Below the pieces are notes generated by a model, which was not told the origin of the DNA, did not search any database, and saw nothing but the letters and a program-made list of their open reading frames with translations. From Pseudomonas sp. AN-1 (GTDB lineage: Bacteria; Pseudomonadota; Gammaproteobacteria; Pseudomonadales; Pseudomonadaceae), in the NCBI RefSeq assembly GCF_034057115.1, contig NZ_CP139195.1, positions 4,030,001-4,094,000 on the forward strand: DNA of 64,000 nt. The letters are read 5' to 3'. Shown here piece by piece: positions 10,160-20,919 of the stretch. The position numbers and the translations under genes were made by a program. Numbering within the stretch: the first letter of the stretch is position 1; each line of letters begins with the position of its first letter.

Positions 10160-11278
10160 TTGATCATCTTCCGATATCTGTTCCGCGAAGTGCTGGTGAC
10201 CCTCAGCGCGGTGAGCGCCGTGCTGCTGGTGATCACCATGAGCGGCCGCTTCATCAAGTACCTCGCTCAGGCCGCCCAGGGCGCGCTCGATCCGGGTGTG
10301 CTGTTCCTGATCATGGGCTACCGCCTGCCGGGCTTCCTGCAACTGATCCTGCCGCTGGGCCTGTTCCTCGGCATCCTGCTGGCCTACGGCCGTCTGTATC
10401 TCGAGTCGGAAATGACCGTGCTGGCCGCCTCCGGGATGAGCCGCCAGCGCCTGATGGTCTATACCCTGGCGCCGGCCGCGCTGGTGGCGCTGCTGGTCGG
10501 CTGGCTCAGCCTGTCGCTGGCGCCGCTGGGTGTCGCCCGTTCCGAGCAGGTCATCAACAGCCAGGATGCCCTCACCGAGTTCGATACCCTGGTGCCGGGG
10601 CGCTTCCAGGCCCTGAGAAGCGGCTCGCGGGTGACCTACACCGAGCGCCTGTCCGAGGACGGCCGCGAACTGGGCGGGGTGTTCATCACCGAACTGCGCC
10701 TGTCGCGCGACGGCGACAAGCAGCGCGGCATCAGCATGCTGGTGGCCGAGAAGGGCTACCAGGAGATTCGTCCCGACGGCAGTCGCTACCTGATCCTCGA
10801 GAACGGCTACCGTTACGACGGCCAGCCGGGGCAGGCCGACTACCGGGCGATCCAGTACGACCGCTATGGCGTGCTGCTGCCCAAGCCCGAGGTGGCCGGC
10901 GAACTGACCGAGCGCGACGGGATCCCCACCGCGACCCTGTTCGGCAGCGATAACCCGCGTCTGCAGGCCGAGCTGCAGTGGCGCCTGTCGCTGCCGTTGC
11001 TGGCGTTCGTGGTCGCCGTACTGGCGGTGTCGCTGGCTCGGGCCAACCCCCGGCAGGGGCGCTTCCTCAAGTTGCTGCCGGCGATCCTCCTGTACATGGC
11101 CTATCTGGCCCTGCTGATCTCCATGCGCGGCCAGCTCGACAAGGGCCGCCTGCCGATGTGGCTCGGCCTGTGGTGGGTGCACGGCATGTTTCTCGCCATC
11201 GGCCTGCTGCTGCTGTATTGGGAGCCGCTGCGGCTCAAGTGGAAGGCGCGCCGCGCCCTGAAGGAGAGTCGCCCGTGA
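10160..11278 (+). CDS. lptF: LPS export permease subunit LptF
   Basis: 372 residues, YjgP/YjgQ family. LptF pairs with LptG in the inner membrane and, powered by LptB, passes lipopolysaccharide to the LptC-A bridge. Three hydrophobic segments at the N-terminus (to about residue 125), a periplasmic beta-jellyroll part (about 130-265) and three C-terminal segments give the normal six-segment plan. The start is TTG, with CTGGAG 11 bp upstream; MIIFRYLFREVLVTLSAVSA fits the family N-terminus. It overlaps lptG by 4 bp (GTGA). Confidence 0.95.
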   Translation: MIIFRYLFREVLVTLSAVSAVLLVITMSGRFIKYLAQAAQGALDPGVLFLIMGYRLPGFLQLILPLGLFLGILLAYGRLYLESEMTVLAASGMSRQRLMVYTLAPAALVALLVGWLSLSLAPLGVARSEQVINSQDALTEFDTLVPGRFQALRSGSRVTYTERLSEDGRELGGVFITELRLSRDGDKQRGISMLVAEKGYQEIRPDGSRYLILENGYRYDGQPGQADYRAIQYDRYGVLLPKPEVAGELTERDGIPTATLFGSDNPRLQAELQWRLSLPLLAFVVAVLAVSLARANPRQGRFLKLLPAILLYMAYLALLISMRGQLDKGRLPMWLGLWWVHGMFLAIGLLLLYWEPLRLKWKARRALKESRP

Positions 11279-12336
11279 CCCGCCTGGATCGCTACATTGG
11301 CCGCAGTGTGTTCGTCAGCACTCTCGCCGTGCTGGGGGTGCTCGTCGGTCTGGCCCTGTTGTTCGCCTTCATCGACGAACTGGGCGACCTGCATGCTGAC
11401 TATGGCGTCGCCGAGGCGGCGCGCTTCGTGCTCTACAGCTCGCCGGCGCGGCTCTACGAACTGCTGCCGATGGCGGCCCTGGTCGGTTGCCTGATCGGCC
11501 TCGGTACCCTGGCCAGCAGCAGCGAGCTGACGGTCATGCGCGCCGCCGGGGTGTCGCTGGGACGCATCGTCTGGGCGGTGATGAAGCCGCTGCTGGTGCT
11601 GATGCTGGCCGGCCTGCTGATCGGTGAGTACGTGGTGCCCTGGACCCAGGAGCAGGCCGAGAGCGGCCGCTCTTTGGCCCAGGGTGGCGGCGCGGCGCAG
11701 ACCACCAAGCGCGGCCTGTGGCACCGCCAGGGCGACGAGTACGTGCACATCAACGCGGTGCAGCCGAGCGGCGTGCTGTTCGGCGTGACCCGCTACCGCT
11801 TCGACGGCGAGCGCCGTCTGCTCAGCGCCAGCTTCGCCCGCCGCGGCCAGTACCAGGGCGACCACTGGCAGCTGGAGAACGTGTCCACCACCCTGCTGCA
11901 TGAGGATCGCAGCGAGGTGGTGAAGAGCCCCAGCGAGCGCTGGGACGTCGAGCTCACGCCGCAGCTGCTCGGCACAGTGTCGGTCGCGCCGGAGGCCCTG
12001 CCGCTGACCGGGCTGTGGCGCTATACCAGCTACCTCGGCGAGCAGGGCCTGAACAATGCCCGCTACTGGCTGGCGTTCTGGACCAAGGTGCTGCAGCCGC
12101 TGGTGACGATAAGCCTGGTGCTGCTGGCGATCTCCTTCATCTTCGGCCCGCTGCGCTCGGTGACCCTCGGCCAGCGCATCTTCACCGGCGTGCTGGTCGG
12201 CTTCGTGTTCCGCATCGCCCAGGATCTGCTCGGTCCGTCCAGCCTGGTGTTCGGCTTCTCGCCGCTGGTTGCGGTACTGGTGCCGGCGGGGATCTGCGCG
12301 CTGGCCGGGGTCTGGCTGCTCAGGCGGGTGGGCTGA
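11275..12336 (+). CDS. lptG: LPS export permease subunit LptG
   Basis: 353 residues starting VTRLDRYIGRSVFVST, from a GTG that overlaps the lptF stop. It has the same six-segment plus periplasmic jellyroll architecture as LptF; the cytoplasmic coupling region is near GTLASSSELTVMRAAGVSLG. It forms the LptB2FG exporter with its neighbour. lptB, lptA and lptC are not in this window, as is usual. A GC hairpin follows, shared with the convergent lipoprotein gene. Confidence 0.95.
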   Translation: MTRLDRYIGRSVFVSTLAVLGVLVGLALLFAFIDELGDLHADYGVAEAARFVLYSSPARLYELLPMAALVGCLIGLGTLASSSELTVMRAAGVSLGRIVWAVMKPLLVLMLAGLLIGEYVVPWTQEQAESGRSLAQGGGAAQTTKRGLWHRQGDEYVHINAVQPSGVLFGVTRYRFDGERRLLSASFARRGQYQGDHWQLENVSTTLLHEDRSEVVKSPSERWDVELTPQLLGTVSVAPEALPLTGLWRYTSYLGEQGLNNARYWLAFWTKVLQPLVTISLVLLAISFIFGPLRSVTLGQRIFTGVLVGFVFRIAQDLLGPSSLVFGFSPLVAVLVPAGICALAGVWLLRRVG

Positions 12337-12355
12337 TCGCGCAGGCGTTACCCCC

Positions 12356-12377
12356 GGGGCCGGCACTTGCCGGCCCC
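12356..12377. terminator. Hairpin between convergent lptG and lipoprotein gene
   Basis: Perfect 9-bp stem GGGGCCGGC / GCCGGCCCC with loop ACTT, 20 bp past the lptG stop and directly beside the stop of the opposing gene. There is only a weak T-rich tail (GTTCATTT) on the plus strand. It probably serves as a terminator or mRNA 3' end for lptFG. Confidence 0.55.
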
Positions 12378-12379
12378 GT

Positions 12380-13771
12380 TCATTTCGGCAGCGTGAAATA
12401 GCGCCCGAGCAGGTCGGGGTCGTCGAAGTGCGCCTGGCCGACGAAGGCCGTGGCATGCCGCCCCCACTGGCGCATGGCACCCGGCGAGATCACTCCCGAG
12501 GGCCACAGCAGCCAGCGCTCCAGGCGCTGGCTGCCGGGCACCAGGCCGTCGGGGCCGTAGAGGCTGCGCCGGCCGTCGGGATGGGGCAGGCGGCGCAGCT
12601 CGTCGAGGGCGGCGAAGCGGTAGCCGTCGGCCGGCCACGGCGAGTCGCGGCCGTCTACCCACAGCAGGGCATGGTCGCCGCCGCGCAGCCACAGGGTCGG
12701 CGCCTGCCGCCCGTCCACGGCGAGGCGGCGCGCCAGGCGCTGCTCGGCATCCGCCGGCTGGCGGAAACGCAGCGGCGAGTCGGCGGGCAGGAACAGGGCG
12801 TGCCAGCAGCCGCAGGGATGGATGGCGTCGTAGAGCAGGGCGTTGCCCCGCGCGTCCAGGGTCACCCGCCACAGCAGGCCGTCCAGTTCGCCGGCGTAGA
12901 TGTCCAGCGTGCCACGGGCGGGACGCTCGCGGAACCACCACTGGTAGACCAGCTGCAGGTGCCAGCGGCCGTCGAGCCGGCTCCAGGTGTGCCGGCGGTA
13001 GGCAGTGGGCTGCGTGGCGAAGGTGCGCCGTCCGTCGGCGGCGAAGCGCGGCGTGCCGGGGTGGTCGGCGGCGCTGCGTTGCTCGATGCGCAGTTGCGGC
13101 GCATGGCGGGCGAACAGCGCGGCCAGCTGCGTGGGACTGGCCTGCGGCAGGCCGAGGGCATCGTCGTCGAGCGCTGGCGGCCCGGCCGGCGTCACGTCTG
13201 CCTGCGGCCGGTAGGCCCGCCAGCGCGGGCTGTCGGTCGGTGCCTGCTGCGCCAGCGCCTCGCCCTGCCAGGCGGCGATCGCCCGGCGGTAGAAGGGGCG
13301 GGCCAGCGGGTAGAGGCCGAGGGCCCGGGCCCAGCCGCGGTAGTCCGCCGGCACCCGGGCGGCCTCGACGGCGCGGGCGAAGGCCAGGCGGTCGGCGGCC
13401 AGGCGCTCGACCTGCCGGCGGCGGCAGGCCTCCAGTCCGGCTTCGTCCGGCAGCGCGCCGCGTTGCGCGGCGGGCAGGTTGCCGCGCTCGATGGCGCTGG
13501 CCTCGCGGTCGCTGGCGGCCAGGCGCTGCAGCCACAGCCGGCGCGCGGCGGGCGTGGCGGCCGCGGGGCCGAGGGCCGCCAGCAGGCGGTCGCTGCGCAG
13601 GCCGGGGAAGGCGGCGAGGCGGTGCTGCTGGGCGTCGCGGTTGGCGGCGGTGGCGGCGTGGAAGGCGGCGAACAGTGCCGCGCAGCTGTCGGTGGGGGCG
13701 GGCGGCTGCTGCGCGCAGGCACTGAGCAGGATCAGCCCTGGCGCGAGCAGCCAGGACGGCGGACGGTGCAT
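12380..13771 (-). CDS. Unidentified lipoprotein
   Basis: 463 residues. The N-terminus MHRPPSWLLAPGLILLSAC is a lipoprotein signal with lipobox LSAC (Cys19). After processing it should be anchored to the outer or inner membrane, facing the periplasm. The N-terminal half is Ala/Arg-rich and helical. The C-terminal half has more beta character, with aromatic-rich blocks (TWSRLDGRWHLQLVYQWWF, GTLDIYAGELDGLLWRVTL) and an odd HPCGCWHALF motif with two spaced cysteines. I do not recognise the family. It stands alone between the lptFG operon (convergent) and the RDD gene, 71 bp away on the same strand. Confidence 0.8.
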   Translation of the reverse strand: MHRPPSWLLAPGLILLSACAQQPPAPTDSCAALFAAFHAATAANRDAQQHRLAAFPGLRSDRLLAALGPAAATPAARRLWLQRLAASDREASAIERGNLPAAQRGALPDEAGLEACRRRQVERLAADRLAFARAVEAARVPADYRGWARALGLYPLARPFYRRAIAAWQGEALAQQAPTDSPRWRAYRPQADVTPAGPPALDDDALGLPQASPTQLAALFARHAPQLRIEQRSAADHPGTPRFAADGRRTFATQPTAYRRHTWSRLDGRWHLQLVYQWWFRERPARGTLDIYAGELDGLLWRVTLDARGNALLYDAIHPCGCWHALFLPADSPLRFRQPADAEQRLARRLAVDGRQAPTLWLRGGDHALLWVDGRDSPWPADGYRFAALDELRRLPHPDGRRSLYGPDGLVPGSQRLERWLLWPSGVISPGAMRQWGRHATAFVGQAHFDDPDLLGRYFTLPK

Positions 13772-13842
13772 GACGGAGCCTCCCGGCGCGCCCGCAGCGC
13801 CGTGGAGCGGCCGGGGCGTGCTGGCAGTCTAGCGCCCCGTGC

Positions 13843-14337
13843 TCAGGTCTTCTTGCGCTTGGGCAACTGCACCACCACGCTTTCCGAGTAGCGGTCGTGC
13901 CAGGTCAGCTGGTCCTTGTCCCACAGCATCCACAGGTAGCCGAGGCCGCAGGGCAGCCAGGAGCCGATGGCGATGAAGAAGCGCAGCAGCGCCTGCCACA
14001 GGTCGATGGCGCTGCCGTCGCGGTTCTGGATGCGCACACCCCACACCTGCATGCCGAGGGTCTGACCGTTGTGGGTCCAGAACTTGGCGAAGAAGGCGAA
14101 CAGGGTGATCAGCAGCAGGCTGCCGAGGATCGGGTCGTTGTCCAGCGCACCGGCCTGCGATAGGGCCAGCAGCTGCTCGCTGCCGTAGACCAGGCGCAGG
14201 ATGCCCTGCTGGTAGATCAGACCGACCACCATGATCAGCGCCACGCAGAGCAGGAAGTCGTAGAACATCGCGGCCAGGCGGCGGATCAGGCCGGCGCGGG
14301 GGAAATCGCCCTGCGGGCGCAGCTGGTGTTTGGACAT
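13843..14337 (-). CDS. RDD-family membrane protein
   Basis: 164 residues from MSKHQLRPQGDFPRAGL. RLAAMFYDFLLCVALIM is the RDD start (Arg and Asp at the head of the first membrane segment). A second segment (PILGSLLLITLFAFFAKFW) follows, then the conserved NGQTLGMQVWGVRI block and a third hydrophobic stretch. RDD proteins are small inner-membrane proteins, some implicated in ion transport; the function here is not known. It starts 31 bp downstream of the tRNA-Leu terminator, on the same strand. I reject the 20 extra in-frame upstream codons because they run through that terminator. Confidence 0.88.
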   Translation of the reverse strand: MSKHQLRPQGDFPRAGLIRRLAAMFYDFLLCVALIMVVGLIYQQGILRLVYGSEQLLALSQAGALDNDPILGSLLLITLFAFFAKFWTHNGQTLGMQVWGVRIQNRDGSAIDLWQALLRFFIAIGSWLPCGLGYLWMLWDKDQLTWHDRYSESVVVQLPKRKKT

Positions 14338-14367
14338 GGCAGGCTCGCTTGCAAGGATTTCAGGCGT

Positions 14368-14391
14368 AAAAAAACCCGCCTGAGCGGGTTT
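14368..14391 (-). terminator. Terminator of tRNA-Leu
   Basis: Stem AAACCCGC / GCGGGTTT with loop CTGA, followed on the minus strand by a T-run (plus-strand A-run 14368-14374). It lies 10 bp past the tRNA 3' end. Confidence 0.85.
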
Positions 14392-14401
14392 CTTCACTAT
14401 G

Positions 14402-14488
14402 TGGTGCCCCGAAAGAGACTCGAACTCTTACGCTGTCGCCAGCGGCGGATTTTGAATCCGCTGCGTCTACCGATTCCGCCATCGAGGC
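14402..14488 (-). tRNA. tRNA-Leu (anticodon CAA)
   Basis: 87 nt including an encoded CCA (14402-14404). The acceptor stem GCCTCGA/TCGGGGC has one G-U pair, with discriminator A. The D-arm has the class II leucine pattern GAATCGGTAGACGC. The anticodon loop is TTCAAAA, with anticodon CAA at 14452-14454, reading UUG. A long variable arm (CTGGCGACAGCG) is present and the T-arm is AAGAG-TTCGAGT-CTCTT. All arms fold normally. Confidence 0.97.
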
Positions 14489-14499
14489 AATGGCCGCGG

Positions 14500-14528
14500 A
14501 GTATAGGGTTGGCGCGACGGGCGGTCAA
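14500..14528 (-). promoter_or_regulatory. Sigma-70 promoter of tRNA-Leu
   Basis: On the minus strand: -35 TTGACC (14523-14528), a 17-bp spacer and -10 TATACT (14500-14505), 11 bp before the mature tRNA 5' end. This is close to consensus. The -35 box lies at the tip of the inverted repeat at 14507-14546. Confidence 0.75.
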
Positions 14529-14546
14529 TCGACCGTTGCGCCAACC
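14507..14546. repeat. 40-bp nested inverted repeat over the tRNA-Leu -35 region
   Basis: The outer arms GGTTGGCGC (14507-14515) and GCGCCAACC (14538-14546) are perfect. Inside them CGGTC-AATC-GACCG forms a second hairpin. It lies between the pta stop (14571) and the tRNA-Leu -10 box. It could be the 3' hairpin of the ackA-pta transcript, a regulatory cruciform over the promoter, or both. No T-run follows. Confidence 0.6.
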
Positions 14547-14570
14547 CCGGGCTCCGCCGGTCGGGGCGGA

Positions 14571-16700
14571 TCAGGCCTCGATCAGCTCGCCCTGGGCGGC
14601 GGCCTTCTGCGCGGCCTGGCTGGCGGCCTGCAGGGCGGTCAGGGCGATGGTGAAGACGATGTCGTCCACCAGCGCGCCGCGCGACAGGTCGTTCACCGGC
14701 TTGGCCAGGCCCTGCAGCATCGGGCCGACGCTCAGGCAGTTGGCGTTGCGCTGCACCGCCTTGTAGGTGGTGTTGCCGGTGTTCAGGTCGGGGAACACGA
14801 ACACGGTGGCCTGCCCTGCGACCTTGCTGTTCGGCGCCTTCTGCTTGCCGACGCTGAGCACCGAGGCGGCGTCGTACTGCAGCGGGCCGTCGATCGGCAG
14901 CTGCGGGGCGCGCTCCTGGGCGATGCGGGTGGCTTCGGCGACCTTCTCCACCTCGGCGCCGGCGCCGGAGCTGCCGGTGGAGTAGCTGATCATCGCCACG
15001 CGCGGGTTGACGCCCAGTGCCACGGCGGACTCGGCGCTCTGCAGGGCGATCTCGGCCAGCTCGGTGGCGCTCGGGTTGGGGTTCACCGCGCAGTCGCCGT
15101 AGACCAGCACCTGGTCGGGCAGCAGCATGAAGAACACCGAGGACACCAGGTTGTAGCCCGGCGCGGTCTTGATCAGCTGCAGGGCCGGGCGGATGGTGTT
15201 GGCGGTGGTGTGCACCGCGCCGGAGACCAGGCCGTCGACCTCGTCGAGGGCCAGCATCATGGTGCCGATCACCACGGTGTCCTTGAGCTGCTCGCGGGCC
15301 TGCTCGGGAGTGAGGCCCTTGGACTTGCGCAGTTCGCACATCGGCGCGACGTACTGCTCGGCGATCACCTCCGGATCGAGGATCTCCAGACCTTCCGGCA
15401 GGACGATGCCCTGCTCGCGGGCCACCGCGGCGACCGCCTCGGGCTTGGCCAGCAGCACGCAGCGGGCGATGCCGCGCTCCTGGCAGATCGCCGCGGCGCG
15501 CACGGTACGCGGCTCGTCGCCCTCGGGCAGGACGATGCGCTTGTCGGCGTCCTGGGCGCGCTTGACCAGCTGGTAGCGGAACGCCGCCGGCGACATGCGC
15601 AGCTCGCGCGGCAGGCTGCAGCGGGTGTGCAGGAACTCCGGGTGCAGATGCTGGGCGACGAACTCGGTGACGCGGCTGGCGCGCTCGATGTCGTCGGCCG
15701 GGGTTTCCTTGTTGAGGCCGGACAGGTTGCTGGCGGTCTCGAACGAGCCGGTAGCGACACTGAGCACCGGCAGGCCGCTGTCCAGCGCCGCCTTGCACAG
15801 GTCGAGGATGCGCTGGTCCGGGCCGAAGTCGCCGGTCAGCAGCAGGCCGGCCAGCTTGACGCCGTTCAGCGCGGCCAGGCAGGCGGCGAGGATGATGTCG
15901 TCGCGGTCGCCCGGGGTCACCACCAGCACGCCCGGCTGCAGCAGGTGGGTCATGTTCGGCACGGTGCGGGCGGCCAGGATGATCTTCTGCACGCGGCGCT
16001 GGGTGGCCTCGCCAGCGCTCAGCACGCGGGCGCCGAGGGCTCCGGCGATGTCGCTGGTGCGCAGGGCGTTGAGTTCGGCGTTGAACGGCACGGCGCCGAG
16101 CAGCTGGAAGGTCTCGCTGCCGAGCAGCGGCAGCTGCTGCTTGAGCGCCTCGACGAAGGCCGGCACGGCCTCGTCGCTGTTGACCTTGTTGAGGATGGTG
16201 CCGAGCACCTTGGGATCACGGGCGCCACCGAACAGCTGGGCCTGGATCTCGATGCGCTCGGCCAGCTGCTTGAGGCTCTCGCTGCCCTGGGCGGCGACCA
16301 GGATCACTTCGGCGTCGAGGCTCTTGGCCAGCTGGGCGTTGATGCGTGCGGTGTAGTCGGAGTCGCGGGTCGGCACCATGCCCTCGACGATCACCACGTC
16401 CTTGCCGGCGGCGGCCTGCTGGAAGCGCTTGACCACTTCCTCGAGCAGCAGGTCCAGCTCGCCGTCGGCCAGCTGGCGCTCGACCTGGGCCAGCGGCAGC
16501 GCTTCGGGGCTGGCGAGGTTCAGGGTGCGCTCGACCAGCAGGCAGGAGCGCTCCTGGCCCTGGTCGATCGGGAAGGGCTGGGCGATCGGCTTGAAGAAGC
16601 CGACCTTCAGGCCGGCCTGCTCGAGGGCGCGGATCAGGCCGAGGCTGACGGAGTTGAGACCACCGCCGAAGCCGGTGGGAGCGAGGAACAGAGTGTGCAT
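14571..16700 (-). CDS. pta: Phosphate acetyltransferase
   Basis: 709 residues, the long form of Pta. It interconverts acetyl-CoA and acetyl phosphate, feeding AckA. Domains in order are an N-terminal BioD/AAA-like P-loop region (LFLAPTGFGGGLNSVSLG), a central DRTGG domain (about residues 215-330) and the C-terminal PTA_PTB catalytic domain, with VSGAVHTTANTIRPALQLIK and GDCAVNPNPSATELAEIALQ. A clear AGGAG precedes the ATG. It lies downstream of ackA on the same strand, separated by 141 bp that include a hairpin. As I recall, the pair lies elsewhere in P. aeruginosa. Confidence 0.96.
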   Translation of the reverse strand: MHTLFLAPTGFGGGLNSVSLGLIRALEQAGLKVGFFKPIAQPFPIDQGQERSCLLVERTLNLASPEALPLAQVERQLADGELDLLLEEVVKRFQQAAAGKDVVIVEGMVPTRDSDYTARINAQLAKSLDAEVILVAAQGSESLKQLAERIEIQAQLFGGARDPKVLGTILNKVNSDEAVPAFVEALKQQLPLLGSETFQLLGAVPFNAELNALRTSDIAGALGARVLSAGEATQRRVQKIILAARTVPNMTHLLQPGVLVVTPGDRDDIILAACLAALNGVKLAGLLLTGDFGPDQRILDLCKAALDSGLPVLSVATGSFETASNLSGLNKETPADDIERASRVTEFVAQHLHPEFLHTRCSLPRELRMSPAAFRYQLVKRAQDADKRIVLPEGDEPRTVRAAAICQERGIARCVLLAKPEAVAAVAREQGIVLPEGLEILDPEVIAEQYVAPMCELRKSKGLTPEQAREQLKDTVVIGTMMLALDEVDGLVSGAVHTTANTIRPALQLIKTAPGYNLVSSVFFMLLPDQVLVYGDCAVNPNPSATELAEIALQSAESAVALGVNPRVAMISYSTGSSGAGAEVEKVAEATRIAQERAPQLPIDGPLQYDAASVLSVGKQKAPNSKVAGQATVFVFPDLNTGNTTYKAVQRNANCLSVGPMLQGLAKPVNDLSRGALVDDIVFTIALTALQAASQAAQKAAAQGELIEA

Positions 16701-16766
16701 GGTTTCTCCTTGGGGGAGCTGGGTGCTCAGACTCTAGAAGGCGGGTTCGGGCGGGGGCCAGCAAGA

Positions 16767-16799
16767 CGAAACCCGACGCCGGGAGGCAGTCGGGTTTCG
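16767..16799 (-). terminator. Hairpin between ackA and pta
   Basis: Perfect 11-bp stem CGAAACCCGAC / GTCGGGTTTCG with an 11-nt loop, 42 bp past the ackA stop. The tail on the minus strand (TCTTGC) is only weakly T-rich. This may be partial termination or a processing signal that sets ackA above pta expression. Confidence 0.5.
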
Positions 16800-16841
16800 G
16801 CGCTTGCTCAATCTCCGCTCGGCATACGGAGTCGCTCGGGC

Positions 16842-18029
<1,188 letters not shown>

Positions 18030-18186
18030 TGGGGCTCCTGAAATCGTGTCGCGAGGGAGCCACGCGCACGCGTGGGTCACCTCAAGTTAACTTTTTATGG
18101 TTGGGGTGCCCGGCGTTCTTGTGGAACATGGACTGATCAGGGATGTCGTTATCCTGACATGCGGGGTTTGCAGCTGCCGTTCTTCT

Positions 18187-18200
18187 TTAGTCGAATCAAA
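18187..18200 (-). promoter_or_regulatory. Possible ANR/FNR box upstream of ackA
   Basis: On the minus strand TTGATTCGACTAAA fits TTGAT-N4-ATCAA at 8 of 10 fixed positions, about 160 bp upstream of ackA. Anaerobic induction of ackA-pta by ANR is known in P. aeruginosa, so a site is expected. This one is degenerate in its second half and may be chance. I see nothing else definite in the 18030-18302 gap. Confidence 0.35.
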
Positions 18201-18211
18201 ACCCTCGCTAA

Positions 18212-20479
<2,268 letters not shown>

Positions 20480-20517
20480 TTTCCACCCTTTTGCAGATCT
20501 TGCTACAGGAGTAGTAC

Positions 20518-20856
20518 ATGAGCTTTCTGATCGCCGCCGCCCATGCCGCCGACGCCGCTCCGGCCGGAGCCCCGCCGGGTGGCGAGTACATGCAGTTCCT
20601 GATGCTGGCCGGCTTCGTGGTCATCTTCTATCTGCTGATCTGGCGTCCCCAGGCCAAGCGCGCCAAGGAGCACAAGAACCTGCTCGCCGGCCTGCAGAAG
20701 GGTGACGAGGTGGTGACCTCCGGCGGCATCGCCGGCAAGGTGGTCAAGGTCGCCGACGACTTCGTGGTGCTCGAGGTTTCCGACAGCGTCGAGCTGAAGT
20801 TCCAGAAGATGGCCATTGCCGCCACCCTGCCCAAGGGCACTCTGAAGGCGATCTGA
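20518..20856 (+). CDS. yajC: Sec translocon accessory subunit YajC
   Basis: 112 residues: a short N-terminal region, one membrane segment (FLMLAGFVVIFYLLIW) and a cytoplasmic domain with RPQAKRAKEHKNLLAGLQKG and GDEVVTSGGIAGKV, the YajC signature. It associates with SecDF-YidC at the SecYEG channel. It lies 38 bp after tgt with a good ribosome site (ACAGGAG), and is followed by a hairpin before secD. Confidence 0.95.
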   Translation: MSFLIAAAHAADAAPAGAPPGGEYMQFLMLAGFVVIFYLLIWRPQAKRAKEHKNLLAGLQKGDEVVTSGGIAGKVVKVADDFVVLEVSDSVELKFQKMAIAATLPKGTLKAI

Positions 20857-20876
20857 GTTTTCCTCCTTCCTAAATT

Positions 20877-20901
20877 CACGGGGCACGCAAGGTGCCCCGT
20901 G
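20877..20901 (+). promoter_or_regulatory. Hairpin in the yajC-secD gap
   Basis: Perfect 10-bp stem CACGGGGCAC / GTGCCCCGTG with loop GCAAG, ending 18 bp before the secD ATG. No T-run follows, so it is not a standard terminator. It may affect secD translation or stabilise the processed mRNA. Confidence 0.5.
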
Positions 20902-20919
20902 TTGCAAACGGGCTGTGTC

